Part shown: in pieces, positions 9,353 through 19,157 of the stretch
Layout of the letters: each line of letters starts with the position of its first letter
Position numbering within the stretch: position 1 is the first letter of the stretch
NCBI GenBank assembly: GCA_030591525.1
Contig: JAUVAV010000010.1
Coordinates: 17,933 to 81,932, forward strand
From: a candidate division FCPU426 bacterium
GTDB taxonomy: Bacteria; Oederibacteriota; JAAXVQ01; JAUVAV01
Direction of reading: 5' to 3'
DNA length: 64,000 bases
Made by a program: the position numbers and the translations under genes
The notes under the pieces: model-generated
What the model was told of the DNA's origin: nothing
The model's input: the letters and a program-made list of their open reading frames with translations, nothing else
Database searches by the model: none

Positions 9353-10672
9353 ATGTATTTCAAAAAAATATTTCTATTGGTAGCAATCAGTACCTGGGCG
9401 GCTTTCCCTGCCAGTGCCATGGATGCCCGGAAAGAGGTTTTAAGCGGGGTCAGTATAGCGGAGAATGCGCTGGCCGGCATTGCCCTGGATTCTGCTGACA
9501 GTTTTGTCAACCCGGCTTATATCGTGGATTACAACAGCCTTCTCGGTATAGAAGGGACATCTATGGCGAATGATTTTTATACCGGGTTTGTTTTTATTGA
9601 GCTGGCCAAGCTCGGGCTGCCCGGCAGCCTGGGCATTCAAGTGGCGCGTAATTTTGGCCTGCTGAAACAAGGCACACTGAGCGATACACCCAGGAATATT
9701 AATAATTTAAATGCCGAGATTCTCGCTACCTCTCCTACTATGAACGTAAACGCCACTATAGATGGTAATTCCCTGACCGATTTAAATGATGTGGAATCTT
9801 TTGGTATTATCTATGGCCTGCCGCTGGGGGGTGTTGCGAAAGCCGGCTTGGCGTTTAATTATATTGGCAACGGCGTGGAAGGCAAGGAAGCCGTAGGCCT
9901 TCCACTCTCCGCTGATATCAGCAAATCCCTAGGTGATATGGAGGTCCGGTTGGGCGGTGAATATAAGCTGGGTGAGACGTTTACCGCTGCCCTGGATTTA
10001 GGGATGGGATTGCCGGCCTATGATTTTACCTACACTTCCCCTACCCTGAGCCAGAAAGCATCTTTTAGCAGCGTGAATTTAGATACCAACCTTCGTCTGG
10101 CCTATGCCTTGAACCATAACTTTGATATTATTGGGTTGGCCGGATATGCCAATTTCGGGGGCAAAGTGGATATTGATCCTGACACCCTGACCGCCGACGA
10201 TGCCGCCACGCTTACCATGACCCGCAATGATATTTACGTCGCCCTGGGCGGATTATGGCAAGATGAAACCGGTTTGGCCGGCCTGGCCCTGGGGTTTGTC
10301 AATCAAGCATACCAGGATGAGCAAAAATACGAGACCGCCGGCTTTGATGCCAAAAATAATCCTGCCTCCCTGTATTTTCCGACACTTCAATTTGTTGTCG
10401 AGAAAAACATGGCCACCTGGCTGTGCTTGCGGGCTTCCATGTTTTATGAGACTAAAAAAACCTCCGCGGATAGGGAAGTGGGCGGAATAAGCTACGACTC
10501 CAAATCCAAGGCGGTCTCCACGGTAAACACCGCTTTAGGCACTACCATCAATGTCGATGATTTTATTATCGAAGGCGTGATATCCAAACTGCTCTTATTT
10601 GACGGCCCGAATGTGATTGGGGGCAGAACCCCGCGCTTAAATACCAGCGTATCGGTGGGCTATAAATTTTAA
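9353..10672 (+). CDS. Secreted, probably outer-membrane beta-barrel protein
   Basis: Signal peptide; alternating barrel-like pattern; ends in VSVGYKF. Confidence 0.6.
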   Translation: MYFKKIFLLVAISTWAAFPASAMDARKEVLSGVSIAENALAGIALDSADSFVNPAYIVDYNSLLGIEGTSMANDFYTGFVFIELAKLGLPGSLGIQVARNFGLLKQGTLSDTPRNINNLNAEILATSPTMNVNATIDGNSLTDLNDVESFGIIYGLPLGGVAKAGLAFNYIGNGVEGKEAVGLPLSADISKSLGDMEVRLGGEYKLGETFTAALDLGMGLPAYDFTYTSPTLSQKASFSSVNLDTNLRLAYALNHNFDIIGLAGYANFGGKVDIDPDTLTADDAATLTMTRNDIYVALGGLWQDETGLAGLALGFVNQAYQDEQKYETAGFDAKNNPASLYFPTLQFVVEKNMATWLCLRASMFYETKKTSADREVGGISYDSKSKAVSTVNTALGTTINVDDFIIEGVISKLLLFDGPNVIGGRTPRLNTSVSVGYKF

Positions 10673-10870
10673 AACCCGTCCTGCCGGGTGACCGTTGGGT
10701 TTCTCTTGAGGGGCTGAGTCTCATAATACTTGCAGACTGTTAAGCTGCTGCCGGCTGGAATGCCTGTATGCTGCCGAATGGATAGTAAAGTTTGATAATC
10801 AAGTCTGGGCGGATGATATCAATCTCTTACACTCTCGAGTTTAAAGCAGCGATAAGCCGGGCGGGGATAA

Positions 10871-12277
10871 ATGAAAATGAATATAAAGATAATTATTTTG
10901 GTGGTTATAGCAATTCTGGCAAATGCCGGGACCGGTTTCTCGCAGACTTTTAATTGGATTATAGAAACTGTGGATTCAGATGGCGGCGGTTCCACCTCCA
11001 TAAAAATAGATAGCAATGATTATCCTCATATTAGTTACTATGATAACACTAGTTTTAATCTGAAATACGCTAAATGGAACGGTTCTAGTTGGAATAAAGA
11101 GGTAGTGACTTCTATTGAGGCGTACAGTTATTTTACTTCGCTGGCATTAGATGCTTATGATTACGCACATATAAGCTATCAGTACACTATTAATGCTGAT
11201 GCCAGAGAGTTAAGATATGCGAAATGGAACGGTGCTTCGTGGAATACGGAGATTGTAGATTCAACCGGGAACGGGGGTTGGGATTCATCTCTAGTGTTGG
11301 ATTCCCACGGCTATCCCCATATCAGTTATCTTGTGCATCCGATTAGTGCTTCACAATTGAAATATGCACGATGGAATGGCATTTCGTGGAATATAGAAAT
11401 AGTCGATTCATTCGCTGGAGTTGAAATCAACCATACCACTATAGCTTTGGATTCTAATGACTATCCCCATATAAGTTATTGGGACAAAACCAATGGAAAC
11501 TTGAAATATGCCAGGTGGAATGGATCTTCATGGGATATAGAAGTTGTTGATTCCGCGGGAAATGTGGGTATTAATCCCTCCCTGGCCCTGGACTCCAACC
11601 ATTTTCCGCATATTTCCTATGGCGGGAACTATACCAGCGGGAATCTAAAATATGCTAAATGGAACGGTTCCAGCTGGAATATTGAAGTGGCAGACAGTGC
11701 GGACGATGTAGGCCAATACTCCTCTTTAGCATTTGGTTATGATGAATATCCGGGTATAGCCTATAGGGACAGGACAAACAGGAATGTGAAATTCGCAATA
11801 TGGAAGGGGGCTTTTTGGGAAGTGGAGACAGTGGATTCTTCGCCCCAAAATGTTGGACAATGTACATCTATGGTATTGGGAAACAGCGATTATTCTCCTC
11901 ACATAAGTTATCTGGAGTCAACTACCGGTAGTTTAAAATATGCTAAAGGAGTATATATTATTCCGCCGACGACCCCGACTATGACACCGACACAAACGCC
12001 GGATTTGGGATATTCTTTTCAGGTTATCCATGGACTGATCCGGAGCTCCCGCGGAGAGAGCGCTAAAATGCTGGTAGAACTTCCTTGCGCCGGCTATGTC
12101 TGTCTGCGAATTTACGATATCACGGGGCGAAAAATTGCCACGCTCTTAGACGGTTCTTTATCGGCCGGGTCCCATGAGATTCTCTGGAACGGAGGGGACG
12201 CCGGGTCCGGGACCTACCTGGTATATTTTGAGGCCAAGGACCATCAAGCTCGAGGCAAGCTGGTGCTGGTCAAGTAG
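10871..12277 (+). CDS. Secreted repeat protein with C-terminal sorting-like (FlgD-like) domain
   Basis: Repeats of LKYAKWNGSSWNIEVVDS..SLALDSNDYPHISY; C-term RIYDITGRKIATLL...GSGTYLVYFEAKDHQARGKLVLVK. Confidence 0.75.
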   Translation: MKMNIKIIILVVIAILANAGTGFSQTFNWIIETVDSDGGGSTSIKIDSNDYPHISYYDNTSFNLKYAKWNGSSWNKEVVTSIEAYSYFTSLALDAYDYAHISYQYTINADARELRYAKWNGASWNTEIVDSTGNGGWDSSLVLDSHGYPHISYLVHPISASQLKYARWNGISWNIEIVDSFAGVEINHTTIALDSNDYPHISYWDKTNGNLKYARWNGSSWDIEVVDSAGNVGINPSLALDSNHFPHISYGGNYTSGNLKYAKWNGSSWNIEVADSADDVGQYSSLAFGYDEYPGIAYRDRTNRNVKFAIWKGAFWEVETVDSSPQNVGQCTSMVLGNSDYSPHISYLESTTGSLKYAKGVYIIPPTTPTMTPTQTPDLGYSFQVIHGLIRSSRGESAKMLVELPCAGYVCLRIYDITGRKIATLLDGSLSAGSHEILWNGGDAGSGTYLVYFEAKDHQARGKLVLVK

Positions 12278-12535
12278 CCGGGCGGCCCTGGTTTCTGCCT
12301 TAGCCTGCCCTGCCCGCCACCATTGCGCATTCGCCGGCTCTTCCACCATAACCATCATCCTGCCCTTTATTCTTCCGCCGGATAGGGCAGAGAATATCCG
12401 GGTCTTTCCAATTCCTATGGCCGTTCTCCGGGCAGGGGGTTTTTGCGATCATATAATAAAATTTTTAATGAATGGAAAAGAACTGGAAAAAGTGATATAA
12501 TCTTTGTATAAATTAACCAAAGGGGGAATAGAAAA

Positions 12536-13861
12536 ATGAAACAGATGGTTTGTAAAAATCTGATCAAAATATCCTGGTTTTTAGGAAGTGTACTACTAAT
12601 CACTTCTTCTTTGGGATGGAATATACCTTTTTGTGCGGCTGAGGTTGGCAGCAGCTCTTTTAGCTTTCTGCGCATAGGAGCCGGCGCCAGACCGGTAGGC
12701 ATGGCTGAAGCATATACGGCTCTGGCGGATGATATAAACTCGATTTACTGGAATCCGGCGGGTCTGGGTAAAATAAGCCGCCATGAGATCACTGCTTCTT
12801 ATTTAAGCTATGTCGTAAACATTAATTCCGGTTACCTGGGATACACCCAACCCATGCTGGGCGGTGGTTTCGGCGTAGGCCTGATTTATTTGGACTATGG
12901 CGAGATACCAGTAACTACCGGAGAAAATCCCACCGGCGATGGCGAGGGGACCTACCGGCCTTATGATATTGCCGCAATAATTTCCTATGGATGCAGTCTT
13001 CATCCGGCACTCAACGTGGGAATAAATCTTAAAGGCGTGTATGAAGATATCCAGGGATACACGGCCAACGGCGTGGCCGTGGATTTGGGCGGGATATATG
13101 AGTTGACCAGAGCGCGGGACATGAGCGTGGGTCTAACCGTGAAGAATTTAGGGTTTCAGACCAAGGCCTTTATAGACGAGAAGCATAACCTGCCCCTAAC
13201 CATTGATCTGGGTTGGGGCTACAAAATGCTTTCCGATACCTTGCGTTGGGGCCTGGATTTTATTTATCTGCCTATGGATGAAAAGTTTAATGCGAACCTC
13301 GGCGGCGAGTATTGCTGGCGGTCAAAAAGTTATGAACTATACGGGCGGCTGGGATACCGGACAGCAGGCCAGGATTTAAAAACTGATTCCAACGAGGATA
13401 TCCTAACCGGCTTCTGCCTGGGAATAGGCGTTGCTTTGAAAGATTACCAATTGGATTATGCTTTTGTTCCCTTTAATAAATTAGGTTATGTGCATCGGGT
13501 TTCCTTGGGCATGCAATGGGGCGGGACAACTGCCAGCTACGTCCGGCCTCAAACTACGCGGCGGGTAGTTTCGGGTGATAGATCCGGCCGGCCCAAAGCA
13601 GCGCGGCGGGGAGGTTCGGGCCAAAAGTATTATCAGACCGGACAGAAATTCTATAAGCAAAAAAAATACCGGACCGCTATCCGGGAATACAAACAGGCTA
13701 TAAGCCGCGGATATAAAACCGCCAAAGTCTATGAGATGATGGGTTATTGCCACTACAAACTCGGCCAGAAATCCGCGGCCCGGCGGGCTTATAAGCAGGC
13801 CTTGAAGCTGGAACCCAACAACCAGCGGATTAAAAGGAGTTTGCAGAAGATGGGAAAATAA
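12536..13861 (+). CDS. PorV/PorQ family (UPF0164-like) outer-membrane protein with C-terminal TPR-like region
   Basis: SSFSFLRIGAGARPVGMAEAYTALADDINSIYWNPAGLGKI; C-term AIREYKQAISRGYKTAKVYEMMGYCHYKLGQKSAARRAYKQALKLEPNN. Confidence 0.85.
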   Translation: MKQMVCKNLIKISWFLGSVLLITSSLGWNIPFCAAEVGSSSFSFLRIGAGARPVGMAEAYTALADDINSIYWNPAGLGKISRHEITASYLSYVVNINSGYLGYTQPMLGGGFGVGLIYLDYGEIPVTTGENPTGDGEGTYRPYDIAAIISYGCSLHPALNVGINLKGVYEDIQGYTANGVAVDLGGIYELTRARDMSVGLTVKNLGFQTKAFIDEKHNLPLTIDLGWGYKMLSDTLRWGLDFIYLPMDEKFNANLGGEYCWRSKSYELYGRLGYRTAGQDLKTDSNEDILTGFCLGIGVALKDYQLDYAFVPFNKLGYVHRVSLGMQWGGTTASYVRPQTTRRVVSGDRSGRPKAARRGGSGQKYYQTGQKFYKQKKYRTAIREYKQAISRGYKTAKVYEMMGYCHYKLGQKSAARRAYKQALKLEPNNQRIKRSLQKMGK

Positions 13862-13872
13862 GCAGGAGCAAA

Positions 13873-13917
13873 CAAAAAAACCGGGCAGCCGGCTGACGGC
13901 ATGCCCGGTTTTTTTTG
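13873..13917 (+). terminator. Rho-independent terminator
   Basis: AACCGGGCA-GCCGGCTGACGGCA-TGCCCGGTT followed by T-run. Confidence 0.85.
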
Positions 13918-13946
13918 TTATTGACTAAAGAACGGAAGTAATAAAG

Positions 13947-16544
13947 ATGCCATTTTCCGGAAAACAGCTGATTGTGAATTTTTCGGCGCTGCTGGGGATT
14001 TTGACCATAGCCGGTATGGCAAATAGTGCCGACGTAAAAATTTGGGATCTTAATGCCAAATACGATTACAAGCATTATGGATTTACTGATCAATGGAACG
14101 ACCGCGCCAACTGGACCCAGGTGTCTTATGGAACCGTAGAATATACCTTTAATGGCGATTGCGCCCTGGAAGGGGAGAATTTCTGGCTCTCTCTGCATTC
14201 CAGTCCTTATGATGCGGTTTTTCTTTATGCCAAAGTAGCTGAAGACGGAACTCCCTCGCGTCATAATGAGCTGTATAGATCATGGGATACGCCCAATGGT
14301 TTGCGGAATTACGGCGGGGGCTCGCAATTAGTGAAAATTTTGAAGAATCAGGCCGAAGAGGTCATGGTCTACAGCGAAGCTATTACGTATGAGCGGGGAG
14401 GGTATGTAACCACGGTAACCAATTCCTACCGCGCCCTGAGCGGGAAACAATGGCTGGAGATAAGACCAATCAGCCAGGCCTCAGAGCAGGGAATGCACGG
14501 CGAGTCCCGCATCCATATATCACCCGGTCAAGGCACGGGGGGCGCAGATTATTTAGTGGATTCCTTAAAGCATGGCTTGGGCGGAGGGGGCGAGAGGGTT
14601 TATCATCCCGATGCGAGCGTCATGCTTATCGATTTTATCATGGACGCGGATATTATCTGGACCATGAACTGGAAGAATCCCCGGGCCTTGCGGGCGCGTT
14701 CGGACACGGCATTAGGCGGCTGGCCTTCGGGCTGGGATCATATCGGCGACAATTACTCTGAGATAAACCGGATTATTACCTCGCCTTTTGTATATTATGA
14801 TAATGCACCGATAGTCATAGGGATATTATATACCAAGTACTGGCACTACCAGAATATCAATCAAGCCGTAACCGCCGGAGTCCCTTTTAACGGCACCTGG
14901 ACCAGAGCGTATGACCGCTTATGGCCGTACGAAACATCGCATCCTGGTGTAGGCAGTGCCTGGACTCCGGGCTATCCCGGGAAATACCGGATTACGGGAT
15001 GTGTAAATGGCGCCTATTATCTGAATGAGGTTGACATAGTTACGCCCGGCTCCGCTTTCACCTTTACCAGTCCGGTAAACGGAACCCTGGAATATTTAAT
15101 AATATACCTATATGAAGCCAATGCTTCTACTCCCAGCAACGTGGTTACGCCGCTGAGTATATATAATGAAGCCATTCCCGCGGTAGTCGTTAACGGCAGC
15201 ATAACCGGCCTGGTTACCAATGAAACCGGCGATCCCCTTTCCGGAGTGAAGATAACCAATGGAGTGGCAGAGGCTTTGACCTCGGCCGAGGGAATCTACC
15301 TTTTATCAGGCATTCCGGCCGGAGTATACGCACTGACAGCATCCGCTTCCGGCTATAACCAGGCTTTTAAGCCCGCGGATGTGATCGGCAGCAGTACCAT
15401 TACCGTGAATTTTCAATTAGTCGTAGATGAGAGTCCGCCGCAGCTCATGGGTGTAAAAGCTGTGGATATTTCCCAGGATACTTGCACCATCACTTGGGGA
15501 ACGGATGAGTTGTCCGACAGCCAGGTGGAGTATGGACTTACTGAAAGTTATGGAAAGTCCAGCCTACTGGACACGCAGCTAACCTTGACGCACAGCCAAG
15601 CCCTCACCGAACTGCAGGCCAACACTCTCTATCATTTCCGGGTAAAAAGCAAAGATGCCAACGACAACCAAGCTGTGAGCGGGGATTATACCTTTATTAC
15701 TCTTCCGCCCCTGGATCCGGACAATCCCACTTGGTGGAGTTATTACATAGGCAATGGGGAAGGGGTTTGGGGCCGGACCTATGCTGAGGCCCATTCCGGA
15801 ACATTCAGCGCTATGCTTAAAGCTACGGTTTACGGCGGGAGCTCGATAAACATAGGGCTGATAGCCGGCAAATCGGATGGGTATAGTGGAGAAGAAGCAT
15901 ATTCCATATCGGCGAATACCACTTATAATTATTCTTTTTGGATAAAAGGCGATCTCTCTGAAACGATGGTATCCGTCCTGGCCTGGAACTCGGAAGAGGG
16001 GGCGTCCGGAGACCGCGTCTACATCGGTTTGGGCACCCTAGACCTGCAACCTACCTGGCAGAAGCATGAGGGGACTTTTACTACGCAGAATAATACCCAG
16101 AAGTTTGTCCTGCTTTTCAGAGCCTATGGCAGCTCATCAGAAGTTAACTTGGGAGCCCTATATGTAGACGATGTATATGTCGGACTAGCGGGAGGGGAAA
16201 ATTTGATCCAAAATCCCGGAGCCGAGGATCCTCCTTCCTCTGCGCCGCCGCCCGAACAGCCAACCTCTCTGTCTTTGTTATTGGATAGAGTCATAGTCGG
16301 TCCTAATCCTTTTTGCGCAGATCAGTATGCCTCGCCTAAGATACGCTTTAACCGGCTGCCGGGCCTGTGCACCATAAGAATCTACACTATGTCAGGGGAA
16401 TTGCTCCAGACTATCAAGCATCGGGCGGCTGACAATGAGAGCAGTGAGGAATGGGATGTGTCGGGCATAGCCGCCGGCGTTTATCTGTATAGCCTTGAGT
16501 CGGGCCGGGAAAAAAGACAGGGCAAGGTAAGCATAATCAAATAA
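13947..16544 (+). CDS. Secreted multidomain protein (carboxypeptidase-regulatory-like, FnIII-like) with C-terminal sorting-like domain
   Basis: GSITGLVTNETGDPLSGVKITNG; FnIII-like region; ...EEWDVSGIAAGVYLYSLESGREKRQGKVSIIK. Confidence 0.8.
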   Translation: MPFSGKQLIVNFSALLGILTIAGMANSADVKIWDLNAKYDYKHYGFTDQWNDRANWTQVSYGTVEYTFNGDCALEGENFWLSLHSSPYDAVFLYAKVAEDGTPSRHNELYRSWDTPNGLRNYGGGSQLVKILKNQAEEVMVYSEAITYERGGYVTTVTNSYRALSGKQWLEIRPISQASEQGMHGESRIHISPGQGTGGADYLVDSLKHGLGGGGERVYHPDASVMLIDFIMDADIIWTMNWKNPRALRARSDTALGGWPSGWDHIGDNYSEINRIITSPFVYYDNAPIVIGILYTKYWHYQNINQAVTAGVPFNGTWTRAYDRLWPYETSHPGVGSAWTPGYPGKYRITGCVNGAYYLNEVDIVTPGSAFTFTSPVNGTLEYLIIYLYEANASTPSNVVTPLSIYNEAIPAVVVNGSITGLVTNETGDPLSGVKITNGVAEALTSAEGIYLLSGIPAGVYALTASASGYNQAFKPADVIGSSTITVNFQLVVDESPPQLMGVKAVDISQDTCTITWGTDELSDSQVEYGLTESYGKSSLLDTQLTLTHSQALTELQANTLYHFRVKSKDANDNQAVSGDYTFITLPPLDPDNPTWWSYYIGNGEGVWGRTYAEAHSGTFSAMLKATVYGGSSINIGLIAGKSDGYSGEEAYSISANTTYNYSFWIKGDLSETMVSVLAWNSEEGASGDRVYIGLGTLDLQPTWQKHEGTFTTQNNTQKFVLLFRAYGSSSEVNLGALYVDDVYVGLAGGENLIQNPGAEDPPSSAPPPEQPTSLSLLLDRVIVGPNPFCADQYASPKIRFNRLPGLCTIRIYTMSGELLQTIKHRAADNESSEEWDVSGIAAGVYLYSLESGREKRQGKVSIIK

Positions 16545-16785
16545 AAGCCCGGCGGCCCCCTCGGGCGGCGCGTCAGAGAAAATTATTTTCAGCAATTTGC
16601 CCGCAAAGGCAAGTGTGAGGATCTATACTCCGGCCGGCCGATTGGTGAGGAGCATAAACCATCAGGCCTCGGCTGAGGGCGGGAGCGAGGAATGGGACGT
16701 CTCAGGCGCAGCCGGCGGTGTGTATATCTACTGCGTGGAGTCAGGGCAGGGTAAGCAACGGGGAAAGGTCAGCATTGTAAAATGA
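16537..16785 (+). pseudogene. Orphan C-terminal sorting-like domain (fragment), out of frame with the preceding gene
   Basis: SEKIIFSNLPAKASVRIYTPAGRLVRSINHQASAEGGSEEWDVSGAAGGVYIYCVESGQGKQRGKVSIVK; no signal peptide. Confidence 0.7.
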
Positions 16786-16828
16786 ACCGGAAACCGTTAT
16801 TTCTCCGGAAGGTAAAAAAATGGCCGGC

Positions 16829-16984
16829 CTAGGAGTTTGAGCAATTAGTCATAGACTAATTGCTCAAACTCCAGAGCAATTGAGAATTGAACAATAGAGC
16901 AACAGAAAAACTCGATTGCGGTCTATTTTCTATTGTTCAATTGCTCAGGAATTAAAAAAACCGACTAATTGCTCAAGCTTCTAA
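16829..16984. repeat. MITE-like element, family 2 (CTAGGAGTTTGAGCAATTAGTC termini) with internal hairpins
   Basis: 19-bp perfect stem GGAGTTTGAGCAATTAGTC-ATA-GACTAATTGCTCAAACTCC; right end GACTAATTGCTCAAGCTTCTAA; near-identical copy at 27797-27954. Confidence 0.9.
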
Positions 16985-16993
16985 TATAATCAG

Positions 16994-19108
16994 GTGGTGA
17001 GGCAAATGCATGAATGGGGTTTAAAGGGAATAGCTTTTGCCGGCTTTCTCGGGGTTTTGATTATTACCAGAACCGCTTTTGGCGGCTCGGCTTTATATAA
17101 TCCGGCGGAAGATAGAATAGAATATGAAGGCATAATTACGATTGAAGAGCTTTATCAGCAAATCGGCAATGGAGCGTATTTGGGAAAACCGGAAAGCAAT
17201 AAATATATTTTACATAAAAATATGTTTGGGAAGAAAAACAGCGGGCTTGATTTAAGCAACGCCGAATTCGTATTTGATGGCTTTTGGCGAATTCTGGCGC
17301 ACGGCAAGATAACCATGAATGACGCGGTAATATACTCGGTCAACGGGCAGGGTCTGATCAGATGTTATCGCGGAGAAAGCGGCATGGATTCAGGGCAGTT
17401 TGGATTATTTGCGAATAATCTAAGATGGTGGGAAACAAGATTAGAGGCCGATGGGAATAGCTATAGTTTCTTGTATAAATGCATGATTACCAACTCAACG
17501 ATGGAAGGATTTGTATTTCCTACGGAAGCAAACATCTTAACCCCGTATTGGCCCAATTATCTGGCCCCGTTATCGATTAGAATGAGTCATGGTTCCGAAA
17601 TCCGCAATGTCGGCTTTAAAAATGTTATTTGGGGGTTGCCTCTGGACACCTGGCAGGCATATTCGGGAGTAGTCTGTCTAAGTAACAATAGCCATACCAT
17701 CATTGATACGGTTACTTTTGATGATATAAATCTTTCTTTGCGCGATAACAGCAATGTTGGGGCGATCGGCATGTGGTCGAATCATTGTATTGTCAGAAAC
17801 ATGACGGCCAAAGGGCTGAATTTAGCCGGCGCCCTGGCCGAACACGCACAGGTGGCAGACGGGATAACATTTTCTGACATTATATTAGAAGGGGAAAACA
17901 TTCCGGCCGGCGGGCTGTTATCCCTGGGCTACAATCGGTATGGACACCGGGGATCAAGCACGGGAATATATATTGAAAAGCTTAATAATATAACCATGAA
18001 AAATTTCACCAAGGGAATCCAGAGTATTACGGCCAGCGGCTTTGAAATTACCGATTTCACCATTTCGCATACCAATATTGGCGCGGATATGGGAATGGTC
18101 TGGATGCTGAATGCGTCTGAAATAAGTTATGGCGATGCGGTTGAACCGCGCTGTTTAAGGCACGGCAAAATAGAAAATACGGCAACCGGGTATTACCTGA
18201 AGGGGACTTGCACGCAGGCCAATGACGGGACGCCTATCCCGGCATCGTGGGGAATTGTGAAGGTTTATAGCGAGGACGTTCAAATTATTGCCAGCGATAA
18301 AGCGATCACGTCTACCTGGCCCACCCGGCACGAATTTTACGGATTAAACGATACCTACTTCGGAGCAAATCACGATATATATATTACCCGGGATGATTTT
18401 CAAATAAATTTGATAAATTGCTCATTTGACCCCCAGAAAACGGAAATCACGTCATCGGCCGATAATTCATATGTCAAAGATTACCGGTTAATTACCGTGC
18501 GAGTCGTAAATCAACACGGCAATCCGGTGGACGATGCGCAGGTAATGATTTTGCCGGAAAATGGCGGTGAAGTTGTCGGAGCCGAGGGTTGGCCGCAAAC
18601 TATGTTTCAAACCGATGATACGGGTTATACCTCCCGGGCATCTGCTAATAAAGCCAATTCACCCGCTGTCTTGAACTGGAAGAAAACCAATGCGAATACG
18701 ACGGAGAACTATACCTATGAAATAAATGCCATTAAGGATGGCGAAACGGTTAAAGCTAATCAGGTCGCCCCGGGGGAAATATTTGACTACCAAACTTACG
18801 GAAATATAATCACTCTCGAGTTGCCCCTGAAAGACAACCCGCCGCTTCGCGCCTACCCCAATCCTTTTAATCCCAAGTGGCACACCCAGGGCTTCACCAT
18901 AATTAACTTAGAGGCGCAAACCGGGATGAGTATCTTTTCTATAGACGGGGAACTGATTAGAACCCTTGCCGATAGTGACGGTGATGGGAGAATCGTTTGG
19001 GATGGCCGGAACGAAAGCGGCCACCGGGTTGCCAACGGCATCTACCTGGGTTTGATCGAGAGTCCGGCCGGGGAGACCCGGAAGGTAAAAATCGCAGTGG
19101 AGAAATGA
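16994..19108 (+). CDS. Secreted protein, probable beta-helix body, Ig-like module and C-terminal sorting-like domain
   Basis: N-terminal signal; YRLITVRVVNQHGNPVDDAQVMI module; RIVWDGRNESGHRVANGIYLGLIESPAGETRKVKIAVEK; start may be ATG 17006. Confidence 0.75.
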   Translation: MVRQMHEWGLKGIAFAGFLGVLIITRTAFGGSALYNPAEDRIEYEGIITIEELYQQIGNGAYLGKPESNKYILHKNMFGKKNSGLDLSNAEFVFDGFWRILAHGKITMNDAVIYSVNGQGLIRCYRGESGMDSGQFGLFANNLRWWETRLEADGNSYSFLYKCMITNSTMEGFVFPTEANILTPYWPNYLAPLSIRMSHGSEIRNVGFKNVIWGLPLDTWQAYSGVVCLSNNSHTIIDTVTFDDINLSLRDNSNVGAIGMWSNHCIVRNMTAKGLNLAGALAEHAQVADGITFSDIILEGENIPAGGLLSLGYNRYGHRGSSTGIYIEKLNNITMKNFTKGIQSITASGFEITDFTISHTNIGADMGMVWMLNASEISYGDAVEPRCLRHGKIENTATGYYLKGTCTQANDGTPIPASWGIVKVYSEDVQIIASDKAITSTWPTRHEFYGLNDTYFGANHDIYITRDDFQINLINCSFDPQKTEITSSADNSYVKDYRLITVRVVNQHGNPVDDAQVMILPENGGEVVGAEGWPQTMFQTDDTGYTSRASANKANSPAVLNWKKTNANTTENYTYEINAIKDGETVKANQVAPGEIFDYQTYGNIITLELPLKDNPPLRAYPNPFNPKWHTQGFTIINLEAQTGMSIFSIDGELIRTLADSDGDGRIVWDGRNESGHRVANGIYLGLIESPAGETRKVKIAVEK

Positions 19109-19148
19109 GCGCCAAGCAAGTTGCTGCTTGACCAGTCGGCTGAAAGGA
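19106..19148 (+). other. Conserved post-stop hairpin-bearing element, copy 1
   Basis: TGAGCGCCAAGCAAGTTGCTGCTTGACCAGTCGGCTGAAAGGA; similar to 41990-42033. Confidence 0.65.
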
Positions 19149-19157
19149 AAATGGATT

